NCBI RefSeq assembly: GCF_021462225.1
Contig: NC_061811.1
Coordinates: 9,945,663-10,009,662, forward strand
Origin: Girardinichthys multiradiatus
Taxonomy: Eukaryota; Chordata; Actinopteri; Cyprinodontiformes; Goodeidae
Length of the DNA: 64,000 nt
Direction: 5' to 3'
Part shown: one piece after another, positions 22,871-34,160 of the stretch
Layout of the letters: each line of letters begins with the position of its first letter
How positions within the stretch are numbered: the first letter of the stretch is position 1
Made by a program: the position numbers and the translations under genes
The notes under the pieces: model-generated
What the model saw: only the letters and a program-made list of their open reading frames with translations
What the model was told of the DNA's origin: nothing
The model's database searches: none

Positions 22871-24238
22871 GTGTATGACCTGGGGAGCTATGTCTTCTGC
22901 TGCTGTTGATACGATGTTTTTTTATCAAGTCTAAAGTCAGCTCAGCCCTTTACAAGGAAACTTCAGAGCACAAGCTTTATGATTTTATTTTCAAGATTGA
23001 CTCAATGATGCAAACAAGAACAACTTAGCCATGCCACAGGCTAATCCCCTCCATGCTATACCACATTGATGCAGTAGTTTAGGCAAAAGGACCCCACAGA
23101 AAGCATTGAGTGAACATACTACACATTATGCTCATGTTGCTGTAAAAAGAATATTTTTTATTGGTCTTGTGTACTAGTTGGTTCTCCTGAGAACCTATAT
23201 TTTGGGTTTTCATTAGCTGTAAGCCATAATCATTGAAATTAACTCAAATAAATGCTTTAAATATATCACTGTGTGTAATGAATCTAAATGGGTTAAATTT
23301 TTCAGTTCAATTGCTGAAATAAATTACGTGTTTGATAATATTCCAACTTATTAAGGTGCACCTATAGATTTACAAAAAGCACCTAATAGGAGCAAATGTT
23401 TGAAGTTTGACTACACAGAAAATATCTTCAATCACTTCAGAAATTATTGCATCTCATAGAAGAACTGGGTGTGTTATAAACTGGCAGATCCTACTGAGCT
23501 TTGAGAACTTTGCGGCCGTGAATCAAACCCAAAGCTGTTTCCTTTCACATCGGCGACACCTGTATTACGACAGTATGAACTGAGTTTTCTTTAGTTTATT
23601 CACAGATCACATGTCCTGTATTGACATTGGAAAGACATGAGAGTTAGGTCATGAAGTCCACAGTTCATTGAGTGACTGGCAGCAGGTGAATTATAGATCT
23701 GAGCTGCTGCTGCTTCCATTCGGAGAAGCTTCCTTTCTGAGCTCCACACAGGCTGTTCAGCTGCAAGTCTGATGAGGATTTATCCACTTCACAGATAAAA
23801 AGTTCTCTTGGATGATTCAGTCCAGCTGGTAATAAATGTATCCCTGCTCCTTTTCTTTCAGGTGTCAATCCCGTGTTCACCTGCTCATGAGGAAAAGGAA
23901 ACAATGATAGAGGAGATGGACTCATGAGCATGCCAGGTATCTTCCTGAGGGTGTTGAGTCTTGCTTTGATAGGTTTGTTGTTTTTGGAGTTGAAGTTGAA
24001 GTTACAAGCCTCTCTTCTTATATATATATAAAAAATGTGCTTTTATCTTGTAGGCTTTTGTTTTACTTCTATTGCGTTTGTTTGTTGCAGATTGTGTCCT
24101 TAATTTAGATGTAAAGAGTACAAAATAATTAATCTTCCTCAAATGCAAATTTTCCTTTAATGAAAATAAAAATAAATTTACAATATTATTTTAAATAAAA
24201 TACAAATTTGTAGCAAAACAGCAAAAGGAGTGTAATAT
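22871..24238. other. no gene recognised
   Basis: AT-rich sequence with short open frames without domains. A short TA run (about 24019-24030) is present. Confidence 0.5.
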
Positions 24239-24793
24239 TGTCATGATCCATAGGTCTTTGTGTTTTTGTTGATCTCTTGTCTTTGTATTTGAACTATTTT
24301 GAGATGTTTATTATTGCCATTTAGAGCTTTCCATACAGATTAATTAATTTCTGTTAGGTTTCTGAGTTACTTCTTGTGTTCAGCTCTTGGTGCAGTTGGT
24401 TTTTATTCTTATGATATAATTAGTCTTCAGCTTTCGATTTAGTAAGATCGCTTGTGTCCTGTTTTGTTCAGTGTGTTTATGAGTCACCTTCCCTCAGTCT
24501 CTTACTGGTAGGTTCCTCCCCTGCTGCTCTCTGTTGCTCTTATTAGATTTACTTGGTTCTTATTTCATTTACCCTCCTTCCCAGTAGTTATAAGCCTGTT
24601 AATTCCCTCATCTCCTTGCCAGGTTGTTCCGTTCACTATTGTCTGTTTTCCATGTCGGTTTCCACCATGCCAGTTTGCAGTGCTCCAGTTGTTTCCCTGT
24701 AACAGCCTGTAACTCTGTAAATGAATAAATTATTAACTGGAACATGAAACTCCCGTTATCATCTCTACCCCAGGTTCCAACTCCACCACAACA
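24239..24793 (+). mobile_element. probable second solo LTR-like unit
   Basis: It begins TGTCATGATCC and probably ends ACAACA near 24793. It has the same general texture as the LTR at 1404-1937: a T-rich left part, GCAGTGCTCCAGTTGTTTCC, and an AATAAA signal at 24724-24729 close to the right end. A TATA-like TTATAAG lies near 24589. The flanking bases TAATAT and TTATAT match at five of six positions, so the target duplication is only suggestive. No coding capacity is present. Confidence 0.4.
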
Positions 24794-25294
24794 TTATATT
24801 TCAGTGTTTCAATCAATATTAACAGCTTACATGGCACAGGCTGCTTTTATGCTTCAGATGTCAACCATTGCAATTTAAAAAACTTCACTGTTGCATCAGG
24901 ACTCATTAGCGCCTCCTTCGTTTAAATGTTGAAGCTACAAGAAAACATCATCTCACCTCAGGCTGAAAGTCTTTTTCTACATATGTACCTTCAGAGAACA
25001 CACAAATTAATAGGTCCAGCTTGCTTGAAAAAAACCCAACTGTGTTTTTCGATTTTAAATTTTTTAACTTGTCTACTTTTCAGCTTTCGTGTCAGATGGA
25101 ACAGGCAGAAACATTAATCAATTTTATTCAACAGAACCTGCTGGTTTTATTGGATTAAAAGATGGAGCTATCATACCAAACACCTGAAACCAAGTCTATG
25201 GGGGACATTTACTGCCAGAAATCAAGAGCACATATTTTCAGTTTGAGAGCAGCATTTCATTCTGCTTGCACTCAAAACTTATTTCTTTCAAATA
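24794..25294. other. no gene recognised
   Basis: AT-rich spacer between the LTR-like unit and the TA target of the following Tc1 element. Nothing was identified. Confidence 0.5.
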
Positions 25295-26509
25295 CAGGTC
25301 CTTCTCAAAATATTAGCATATTGTGATAAAGTTCATTATTTTCTATAATGTAATGATGAAAATTTAACATTCATATATTTTAGATTCATTGCACACTAAC
25401 GGAAATATTTCAGGTCTTTTATTGTCTTAATACGGATGATTGTGGCATACAGCTCATGAAAACCCAAAATTCCTATCTCACAAAATTAGCATATTTCATC
25501 CAACCAATAAAAGAACAGTGTTTTTAATACAAAAAGCGTCAACCTTCAAATAATCATGTACAGTTATGCACTCAATACTTGGTCGGGAATCCTTTGGCAG
25601 AAATGACTGCTTCAATGCGGCGTGGCATGGAGGCAATCAGCCTGTGGCACCGCTGAGGTCTTATGGAGGCCCAGGATGCTTCGATAGCGGCCTTTAGCTC
25701 ATCCAGAGTGTCGGGCCTTGAGTCTCTCAACGTTCTCTTCACAATATCCCACAGATTCTCTATGGGGTTCAGGTCAGGAGAGTTGGCAGGCCAATTGAGC
25801 ACAGTGATACCATGGTCAGTAAACCATTTACCAATGGTTTTGGCACTGTGAGCAGGCGCCAGGTCGTGCTGAAAAATGAAATCTTCATCTCCATAAAGCT
25901 TTTCAGCAGATGGAAGCATGAAGTGCTCCAAAATCTCCTGATAGCTAGCTGCATTGACCCTGCCCTTGATAAAACACAGTGGACCAACACCAGCAGCTGA
26001 CACGGCACCCCAGACCATCACTGACTGTGGGTACTTGACACTGGACTTCTGGCATTTTGGCATTTCCTTCTCCCCAGTCTTCCTCCAGACTCTGGCACCT
26101 TGATTTCCGAATGACATGCAGAATTTGCTTTCATCCGAAAAAAGTACTTTGGACCACTGAGCAACAGTCCAGTGCTGCTTCTCTGTAGCCCAGGTCAGGC
26201 GCTTCTGCCGCTGTTTCTGGTTCAAAAGTGGCTTGACCTGGGGAATGCGGCACCTGTAGCCCATTTCCTGCACACGCCTGTGCACGGTGGCTCTGGATGT
26301 TTCTACTCCAGACTCAGTCCACTGCTTCCGCAGGTCCCCCAAGGTCTGGAATCGGCCCTTCTCCACAATCTTCCTCAGGGTCCGGTCACCTCTTCTCATT
26401 GTGCAGCGTTTTCAGCCACACTTTTTCCTTCCCACAGACTTCCCACTGAGGTGCCTTGATACAGCACTCTGGGAACAGCCTATTCGTTCAGAAATTTCTT
26501 TCTGTGTCA
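25295..26509 (-). mobile_element. Tc1/mariner transposon, DD34E, 5'-truncated
   Basis: The left end is intact: TA (25293-25294) followed by CAGGTCCTTCTCAAAATATT. A second sub-terminal repeat of the same type (CACAAAATTAGCATATTTCA) lies near 25480. The transposase gene runs on the minus strand. The element stops at about 26509 (TTTCTTTCTGTGTC then unrelated sequence), before the N-terminal start of the transposase and before the other inverted repeat. Only one end remains, so it cannot be excised normally. Apart from the truncation it is little diverged, suggesting fairly recent insertion. Confidence 0.88.
25572..26506 (-). pseudogene. Tc1 transposase (DD34E), N-terminally truncated with nonsense codon
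   Basis: On the minus strand 275 codons are open from 26399 to the stop at 25572, ending PRRIEAVISAKGFPTKY. Catalytic residues are all present: D in FSDESKF (26133-26135), D in QHDLAPAH (25863-25865) and E in NPIENLWD (25758-25760), with 34 residues between the last two. The apparent start ATG at 26399 is probably a mutated internal codon. The family reading continues upstream in frame, and a TGA at 26412-26414 interrupts it five codons earlier. The first helix-turn-helix is lost where the element is truncated near 26509. The product would lack full DNA binding. Confidence 0.88.
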
Positions 26510-28252
26510 TCAGGAAGGAGAAGCCAAACACCAAACAGCCAGGTAAACTCAAACAAAGAAAAGAGTATTAATACAACATAGAACTGAATTGACCTTGCAG
26601 TGTCAATATGTGTGCGCTTCATATAAACATTGTAAGGTGATAGAGGAATAAACAAAGAAACTATATAATTAAGGAATATTTAAAGTAATGACTACGAAGT
26701 AAATTAAAGGAAAACCAGATTATAGTAGGGTGTGGCTCTTACCCTGTGTGGCTTACCATCACATCAGCAAAGTACAATGACAATGGATAATTCCAACGAT
26801 CCTGAAGTAAGTGATTGTAAACATTCAGTAGTTTAATATCTACTTAATATGTACGTCTGTTTCTATCAACATAAACAACATTAAAATAAAATATGACAAT
26901 CAAACAGATCTTTTCAGTGGAAAACATATTTAAGAATTGCATTGTAAATTTACATTTTCACCACATTTACTGCTATAGCATCAATATATTTATCATTCAA
27001 ATCACATGTATAAGTCTAAATGTTATGATAAACTAACCAGCTTTTAAAAACATGTGCTTTGTCAGATATATGAGTTATTTTTGGTGCATCTGTAAAGTAG
27101 ATCTATCTGCAAAATATTGCAAATGTTAAAACTGCTGACATTTTCTGTGGAGACACTGGTCACCACTTTCAATATGAAACAAGCCTTTTCTCTGAGTTTC
27201 CTTAACAGTTTCAGTTTAGATTTTTCTCATTTGGTCCAAAGCAGAGATCTGAGGTTAATGAATCTGTCATGTTTCTGTTATCTTGTTTTTCTGTCTTCGT
27301 CTGACTTCCCATCACACCTGCTGCTTCTAATCCTATAATCAAACCAGCTGCACCATGTTGCTCGTTACCATCCCTGGGTATAAACACTTCATGAGTCTGT
27401 TCCCTGCAAAAGTTTGTTCCAATGTGTTTAACTAGTTAAAAAAAGTGCCTTATATCTGGAGTCATACTACGATTGGAGGGCCTCCCTTATGAGTTAACAG
27501 AACATGAACTTCAGCTGCATTGCTTTAACAAGACTGTGAGCTGTGTATACTGAATAACTCTTCAAAGTATCTAAAGAAGCCAGAGGTTCAGCTGCTGTGT
27601 TGCACACCTAAAGGGTTGCTGCAGGAAAAAAATGGTTGTGATAAATCAAACTGGAATGAACAGTGCAGCTCATGTGGAAATATCTGCCTCATCGCCTGTC
27701 TTGTTAAGACTCACCTGTTTAGGTGGCCTTAATGGACGCTTAATTACTAATTTTCATGCCCTTAGACCATTAAGTATTTTAGTGCATTTCTTCATTGTTC
27801 TGCTAGAACATTGTTGTGGGTCTAGAGCAAATTTTGCCAGAAACAAACTTTCTTCTCACCCTGAAAGAACAACATTAAATTTTTCTGAAGCAAGGGCTAC
27901 CATCAAACTTGTGTACTTCCCTTGTACTGTTTGAAAATCCGTCCAGTTCTGACCACTGCTGGACCCGGCATAAACCACTGATGTGTTCTCCTTTGTTTTA
28001 AGATTCCTTATACCTTCCTTCAATACTTCAATATTTTAATTGTATTGCTGCTGCTCTGAGTTGCTGTCTTTTGTTTAGATTTTTTGCCTTAGATTTTTGC
28101 TCCTGTTTAATTTTGAAAATCGGTCTTTCCTTCAAGAATGTGTTTAATTTACGTCATATTTTCCTGTTGCTCCAGTTCCTATTTCTTTGTCACATGCGGG
28201 TTTGAATTCAAATTTTTATGTTGGGTTGTGGTCTTTTCCTGGTTTGTTCATT
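26510..28252. other. no gene recognised; possible LTR fragment near 27.27-27.42 kb
   Basis: AT-rich. The stretch 27265-27420 (TGTCATGTTTCTGTTATCTT, later GGGTATAAACACTTCATGAG) resembles the promoter half of an LTR of the kind at 1404 and 24239, but no right boundary or duplication is seen. An open frame at 27632-27934 (100 codons) has no recognisable domain. Confidence 0.35.
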
Positions 28253-29570
28253 TGTTCATCCGTCTGTCGATCTCCCGCTCTATTTGTCCCCCACTCGTGA
28301 ACAAGACCCCGAGATACTTAAACTCCTCCCCTTGAGGCAGGAACTCCCCTCCAACCGGAAGAGGACAGGCCACCCTTTTCCAGTCGAGAACCATGGCCTC
28401 GGACTTGGAGGAGCTGATCTTCATCCCAGCCGCTTCACACTCGGCTGCGAACCGCCACAACGCATGCTGTAGGTTTTGGCTAGAGGGGACCAGCAGGACC
28501 ACATCATCTGCAAAAAGAAGATACGAAATCCACTGGTCCCCAAACCAGACCCCCTCCGGCCCTTGGCTGCGTCTAGAAATCCTGTCCATAAAAGTTATGA
28601 ACAGGACCGGTGACAAAGGGCAGCCCTGCCGGAGTCCAACATGCACCGGGAACAGGTCCGACTTAGTGCCGGCAATGCAGACCAAACTGCTCTGCACGTA
28701 CAGGGACTGGATGGCCCCTAATAAAGGGCCCCCGATTCCATACTCCTGGAGCACCCCCCACAGGGCATCACGAGGGACACAGTTGAATGCCTTCTCCAGG
28801 TCCACAAAACACATGTGAACCGGTTGGGCAAACTCACATGAACCCTCGAGTACCCTGTAGAGGGTATAGAGCTGGACCAGTGTTACACGGCCGGGACGAA
28901 AACCACACTGCTCCTCCTGAAGCTGAGGTTCGACTATCGGTCGGACTCTCCTCTCCAATAAGGCATAGGCCTTACCAGGGAGGCTGAGGAGTGTGATCCC
29001 CCTGTAGTTGGAACACACCCTCTGGTCCCCCTTTTTATGAAGGGGGACCACCACCCCAGTCTGCCAGTCCGGAGGCACTCTCCCCGACCGCCACGCAATG
29101 TTGAAGAGGCACGTCAACCATGACAGCCCAACAACATCCAGAGATTTGAGGTACTCAGGGCGGATCTCATCCAACCCCGAAGCCTTGCCATCACGGAGCT
29201 TTTTAACCACCTCGGTGACTTCAGCCTGGGTGATGAAAGAGTCCAACCCCGAGTCCCCAGCCTCTGTTTCCACCACGGAATGCGTGATGGCAGGATTGAG
29301 GAGATCCTCGAAGTACTCCTTCCACCGCCCGATAATGTCCTCAGTCGAGGTCAGCAGCCTTCCACCTCCACTATAAACAGTGTTGGCGAAGCACTGCTTC
29401 CTGAGGCGCCGGATGGTTTGCCAGAATCGCTTCAAGGCCAACCGGTAGTCCTTCTCCATGGCCTCACCGAATTCCTCCCAGGCTCGAGTTTTTGCCCCTG
29501 CCACCGCCCGGGCCGCAGCACGCTTGGCCTCATGGTACCCGTCAGCCGCCTCAGGAGTCCCACAAGCCAA
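28253..29570 (-). pseudogene. LINE reverse transcriptase, 439-codon open segment, C-terminally truncated
   Basis: The open frame reads through all central reverse-transcriptase blocks: DGKASGLDEIRPEYLKSLD, WQTGVVVPLHKKGDQRVCSN, YRGITLLSLPGKAY, EEQCGFRPGR, MCFVDLEKAFNCVPRDALWG, GLRQGCPLSPVLF, and the catalytic LLFADDVVLL (FADD at about 28503-28514), then EFKYLGVLFTSGG. It would copy the element RNA at a nicked genomic site. Missing are the connection and C-terminal region that the fragment at 34661-35436 preserves (MSFLRWVAGNSLRDRV). A TGA separates it from the endonuclease part. It is more intact than the other LINE copies here. Confidence 0.88.
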
Positions 29571-30560
29571 TCACAGCTGATAGGACTCCTTCTTCAGCTT
29601 GACAGCATCCCTTACTGCCGGTGTCCACCACCGGGTTCTGGGATTGCCGCTGCGACAGGCACCGCAGACCTTACGGCCGCAGCTACGGGCAGCGGCATCG
29701 ACAATAGATGTGGAGAACATGGTCCATTCGGACTCTATGTCTCCAACATCCCCCGGGATCTGGTCAAAGCTCTCCCAGAGGTGGGAGTTGAATACATCCC
29801 TGGCCAAGGGCTCCGCCAGACGTTCCCAGGAGACCCTCACTATGCGCTTGGGCCTGCTAAGTCTGTCCGGCTTTCTCCTCCTCCAGCAGATCCAACTCAC
29901 CACCAGGTGGTGATCAGTGGACAGCTCAGCCCCTCTCTTCACCCGAGTGTCCATAACATGCGGCCGGAGGTCTGATGATACGACAACAAAGTCGATCATC
30001 GACTTCTGCCTAGGGTGTCCTGGTGCCAAGTGCACTGATGGACATCCTTATGTTTGAACATGGTGTTCATTATGGACAATCCGTGACAAGCACAGAAGTC
30101 CAATAACAAAACACCGCTCGGATTCAGATCAGGGAGGCCATTCCTCCCGATCATGCCTCTCCAGGTGTCACTGTCGTTTCCCACGTGGGCGTTGAAGTCC
30201 CCCAGCAGAATAATGGAGTCCCCGGGAGGGGCCAACCCGAAGGCGCAGGGATACGACCCTCTCATCCACTGGGGTAAACCCCAACACTAGACGGCTGAGC
30301 TGGAGGGCAACAAGCAAACCCACACCAGCCCACCGCCTCTCCCCGTGGGCCACTCCAGAGTAAAAGAGATTCCAACCCCTCTCAAGGAGATGGGTTCCAG
30401 AGCCCACGATGTGCGTGGAGGCGAGCCCGACTATTTCTAGTCGATATCTCTCGACCTCCCACACAAACTCAGGCTCCTTCCACCCCAGCGAGGTGACATT
30501 CCAAGTCCCTAGAACCAGCCTAAGCATCCGAGGATGCCGCTGAGGGGATGGGGGATGGCC
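29571..30560 (-). pseudogene. LINE apurinic endonuclease domain, frameshifted and deleted
   Basis: This part would nick target DNA for target-primed reverse transcription. Visible motifs on the minus strand are [37 protein letters not shown] (a metal/phosphate-binding motif of the EEP fold), [17 protein letters not shown], and near the end GAELSTDHHLVV, which carries the conserved D-H pair. The frame changes between 30265 and 30168 and again near 30035. About 95 bases after the 'CCTTCGGGTTGG' segment, present in the copy at 48192-48286, are deleted here. The last stop, TGA at 29571-29573, replaces what is probably a tryptophan codon in the linker to the reverse transcriptase, which continues in the same frame. 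Confidence 0.82.
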
Positions 30561-30650
30561 TCGCGTCTCTCGTTCGGGCTTGGCCCGGCCGGGTCTCGCG
30601 AGGAGCAACCCGGCCACCACGCGCTCTCCGGCGAGTCCCGACCCCAGGCC

Positions 30651-33140
30651 TTTTTTTTAATAAATAATCAGAATCAGCTTTATTGCTGCTGATTAAGGTT
30701 ATATTATCCCCTACCCAGGCTTCTGGAAGACCGTTGAGTTGTTGTTGTTGTTCAGGTCATTGCTAAATGACCTGAACTGGCTGTTCAGAGTCCTGTTAAC
30801 TAAAAAGCTGAGTGAAAGGAAAAGGTGTGGTATAATAAGGTACACAAGCAACAGGGATAGCTGCAACCTTAAAGACAATTGGAGCGAAAGCCTATTCAAG
30901 AGTTTTGGGAAGATTCAAAAGGCTTGGACTGCGGCTTAACTCCAGCTTCAAGAGATGCCGCACACAGTTGTGTGCAGGACATGGGCTACAGATGTTGGAT
31001 TCTTACCTTGGGCTAAGGAGAAAAGGTTCTCTTTTCAAATGAAAGTAAATTTAGTATTTTGTTTCTAATCTAATTTTTTAACAGGGTGCATGTGGTGGAT
31101 ATTGAGTTACAGTTTAAATATATCTGGTTTTGAATCACAGCTTAAAGACTTGAAAGTATGGACATTATGTTGTTCAGTCCAGCTGCAGCATATTGTTTTT
31201 AGAATAGCATTTTGTCTTTAATGTTTAATAAAAGATCCAGTTCTGTTTTCCAGCAGCCAGTCTCTCAAACCAATTTCTCCCTGCTGACATTATTTGCTGT
31301 TCCTGATAATTTAAGGACTTCCTCTGACTGCACACATTAGTTTTCCAGACAGGCAGCGCCTCTTAATGTTCATACTGAAAATCAAAATGTGCTTTTTCAT
31401 TTAAGCCCACGACAGAACCAAACACACCATCAGTAATCCATCAGCAGACTGTCTTCATAACACACTGAGGTTGTGTATGGAAACATCTTGGGAACCACAT
31501 GTTCTCTAATTTTAAACAGGGACAAAGTTTACAGGAACAAGTCTGAATGCTTAAGGTAAGCTTCAAGCATGTCTATAACAATGATGGGCCTACAAACAAC
31601 AGGAAAAAATATTGATGCATGAGCTGAGATTATTTTGCTGCCTTCATATTGCTGAAATTATTCATTTTCCAGGAATATTTAAATTTTAAATTGACTGATT
31701 TGTTATTTGTTGTGCTATTTAGGAGTTTTTCCTCAATTGAAAAAGCTTCATGCTTGTGATGCTGATTTGTTTTCAGATTTCTGTTGCATATTGTGTATTT
31801 TTTAAACATCTGTTTGATAAGCAACCACAAATCACAGGTGAAGAATAGGTGTCAGTGAAAAGAAAAGCAGGAAAGGTTCAGACTGTCCCTCACAACAAAA
31901 TAAAAAAATTAAAAGAAGGTGAGCAAGAGATGCTGTTCAACGAGAGCCTGTCTATCCACCCATAGGCTGATCTATTTATCATCCAGATGGAGCGGTAAGA
32001 GTAAAGGGGAAGGGTGTATGTCAAGAACTTTTGAAGAAAATGGACATCTTGGTGTAGAAAGGAACATCTTTCCAGCTAAGAGTTTTTTTTTTCCATCAAA
32101 AATAAAGACATTTTATTTTGGTTGCTGCATATTTATTGACCCAGTTTTCCTAAGGAGGCTTACTCTTCAGTCAGAACACAAAAATCTAGTATTTGTTAAA
32201 GATCATTTTTTTGCCTATGAACAAATAACATAAAGAAATCTCAGCTTCAGTCGTAATTCCCTTTAGAGCATCATTAAGTCCCTGATGCAGTTACAGACAG
32301 ATGGCTGACGTGGCTCTGTTCACTTTATGCCACCAAATGTTCCAGCTGTTCTGGCACTGAGTGATGTTGGAACAGCTGTGTTGCAGTGTTCCTGTCAGTC
32401 AGCAGCAGTTTGGTTGCAGAACAGCATCAGTTAGACTCTCAACATGCTTTAAATGTCCCATAGGGTCGATAGAGATGCAAATATTGTTGTAAGTAGGAGG
32501 TCAGAACAAGGAGGTTTTGGTCCTCTTTTTTTATTGCACTCAGATGTTTCATTTTGGGTTTAGGCTTGTGAAAAGAGGCCAACGAGTCACTGACTGATAG
32601 TAGGAAAGATACCAGTTATTCTGTTTAACACACCAGAAACATATTGGTTGCATGTAAAGGTATATCGGATCATCAGGGTGGGAGGTCAGAAGGTCAACGT
32701 ATTGGGCTTTGAGATGATTTCCCAGTTTTAGATATCCTGGCATGGTCAAGGGCATAATGACTGACTGTGTTGGATGAATGCCATAAAATCGTTCTTTGAA
32801 TATCTATTATACAGAAAAGGGGAATATGGAAAAAGGTGTTTACCTTTTACAGTTAGCTTACCAAGCCTGAGGATGTGAGCTTTTATTTATGGACAGAAAA
32901 GAGTTTCATTTGTTGATATTCCATTCACTTCCTTGGCTTTTATTGTTTCTAGATTTTCTCATAGAGCTTAGCAGTCTTTCAAGTCCAGGTTCACACCAAC
33001 ATTGCGTTCTGTTGGGGATTTTGGCTTTGGTGTTCACCACTCCCATCTTGTATTAGAGTAAAACAGTAAAATGCATTTCTCTGTACCTTTCTTTCTTTTG
33101 TACCTTTATCACTTTTTATCAGATTAAAATTTGATGTACA
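30651..33140. other. no gene recognised
   Basis: AT-rich. The sequence AATCAGAATCAGCTTTATTG at 30667 is a phrase frequent at the 3' end of teleost L2-like repeats, but nothing further supports an element here. Open frames are short and without domains. Confidence 0.45.
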
Positions 33141-33479
33141 CATCAGAAATTGTGCTGACATTATCTCTTTCTATCAAAATGGCATCATGTGCAGCAAACT
33201 GCTGAGATTAATCCAGTTGAAAGAACAGTTTTCTGGATTATCAAACACTTTAAGGTGAGAGGTTCAGGCACTTAGAGGAAGGCTTTACAACAGCCAAGAT
33301 AGTTTAGTAAGTTCCATGATGGTCTCCCACATACAAGAGAGCTTCAGAATCATTTTTCCACCAGTGCAGAGCTTGTTTAACATTGGCAGTAGGTGGATTT
33401 TAGAGCATCTGCATTCACAGTGAGGTGAAGACTTTTGGACAAGAGCAGAAAATTGGTAACTATTGAGGAAGAAAAACCT

Positions 33480-33930
33480 CAATGATGGGCTAATCCTCTG
33501 CAGGAAGAACAAGGATGGACGACAGAAGACTTGCCCAAAGTTACTTTCTTTTATGAATCCCTCTACAGATTGTCTAGAACTGCTGTAGAAGAATATATGA
33601 TAGCTACATCAGTCCTGTGAGGTGACAACAGTAAATAATATCTTATCTGATCCTTGTGTGGGAATGTTTCTCATCCAAGGTCATGGGCTTCCTCCTCACT
33701 CCACCCAGGAACACTAACATGAAAAAAGGGTGGGACAAAAATGTCCTGCAAAACCAACTTCTTCAAATAGCCCAGGAACAATTTTGTAAAGATATGTGGA
33801 TTTTGCAGCATGGTGGAGTACAATGTCCCAGTCAAAGTTCGAGGAAATATAATGGTTCAAAGATAAGGACATTTAAATTAGCCAGATCTTAACCCCATCG
33901 TAAACCTGCAGTGTGTTCTTTAAATGCAGA
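33480..33930 (+). pseudogene. degraded Tc1-like transposase relic
   Basis: No frame is open for long, but stretches on the plus strand resemble part of a Tc1 catalytic domain: GGTCATGGGCTTCCTCCTCA, TTTTGCAGCATGGTGGAGTA and CCAGATCTTAACCCCATCGT (reading like PDLNPI, the block before the final catalytic acid). Terminal repeats were not found. Identification rests on these short matches to a remembered family and is moderate at best. It lies directly upstream of another Tc1 fragment. Confidence 0.45.
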
Positions 33931-33967
33931 TTTGTATGCTAACTTACTAAAGTATTTCATCGCTTAA

Positions 33968-34160
33968 ACTTCTCCCACATTTTCATATGTTACAACCTAA
34001 AATCTTGATGTATTGTATTCTTAAATGCACACTTTAAACAAGTTAAAGAAATTGATCCTGGTTCAGACAAAACAACAAAGTTGTTGAACTACATGTATAT
34101 TGGAAAACTGCATATCATCCTGAACACACCATGGAACATGGTGGTGGCGGCATATAGGCG
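33968..34160 (+). mobile_element. Tc1-like fragment with one terminal repeat
   Basis: CTTCTCCCACATTTTCATAT then GTTACAACC near 33968 resembles the terminal repeat of the Tc1 family also present at 2680 and 41390. From 34058 the sequence jumps to the catalytic region of the same family (ATATTGGAAAACTGCATATC, CCTGAACACACCATGGAACA, TGGTGGTGGCGGCATA). The N-terminal part is deleted. The fragment ends at 34160, where an L2-like LINE begins. Confidence 0.5.

Larger units (their letters stand above)
28253..30650 (-). mobile_element. APE-type LINE retrotransposon, copy 1 (3'-truncated)
   Basis: A minus-strand non-LTR retrotransposon with an apurinic-endonuclease-type nuclease followed by a reverse transcriptase. 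Its 5' end is near 30650 (CTCCGGCGAGTCCCGACCCC region). At about 28253 the element stops inside the coding region, just after EIDRRMNK, so the C-terminal domain and 3' end are missing; normal LINE truncation removes the 5' end instead. It is clearly GC-richer than the surrounding DNA. Related copies are at 14223, 34661 and 47640. The family is common in teleosts; I do not assign its clade, which could be I-like or RTE-like. Confidence 0.85.

Noticed and set aside
29280..29975. 231-codon open frame on the plus strand
   Set aside because: This is antisense to the LINE endonuclease-reverse transcriptase. It is long because the LINE is GC-rich.
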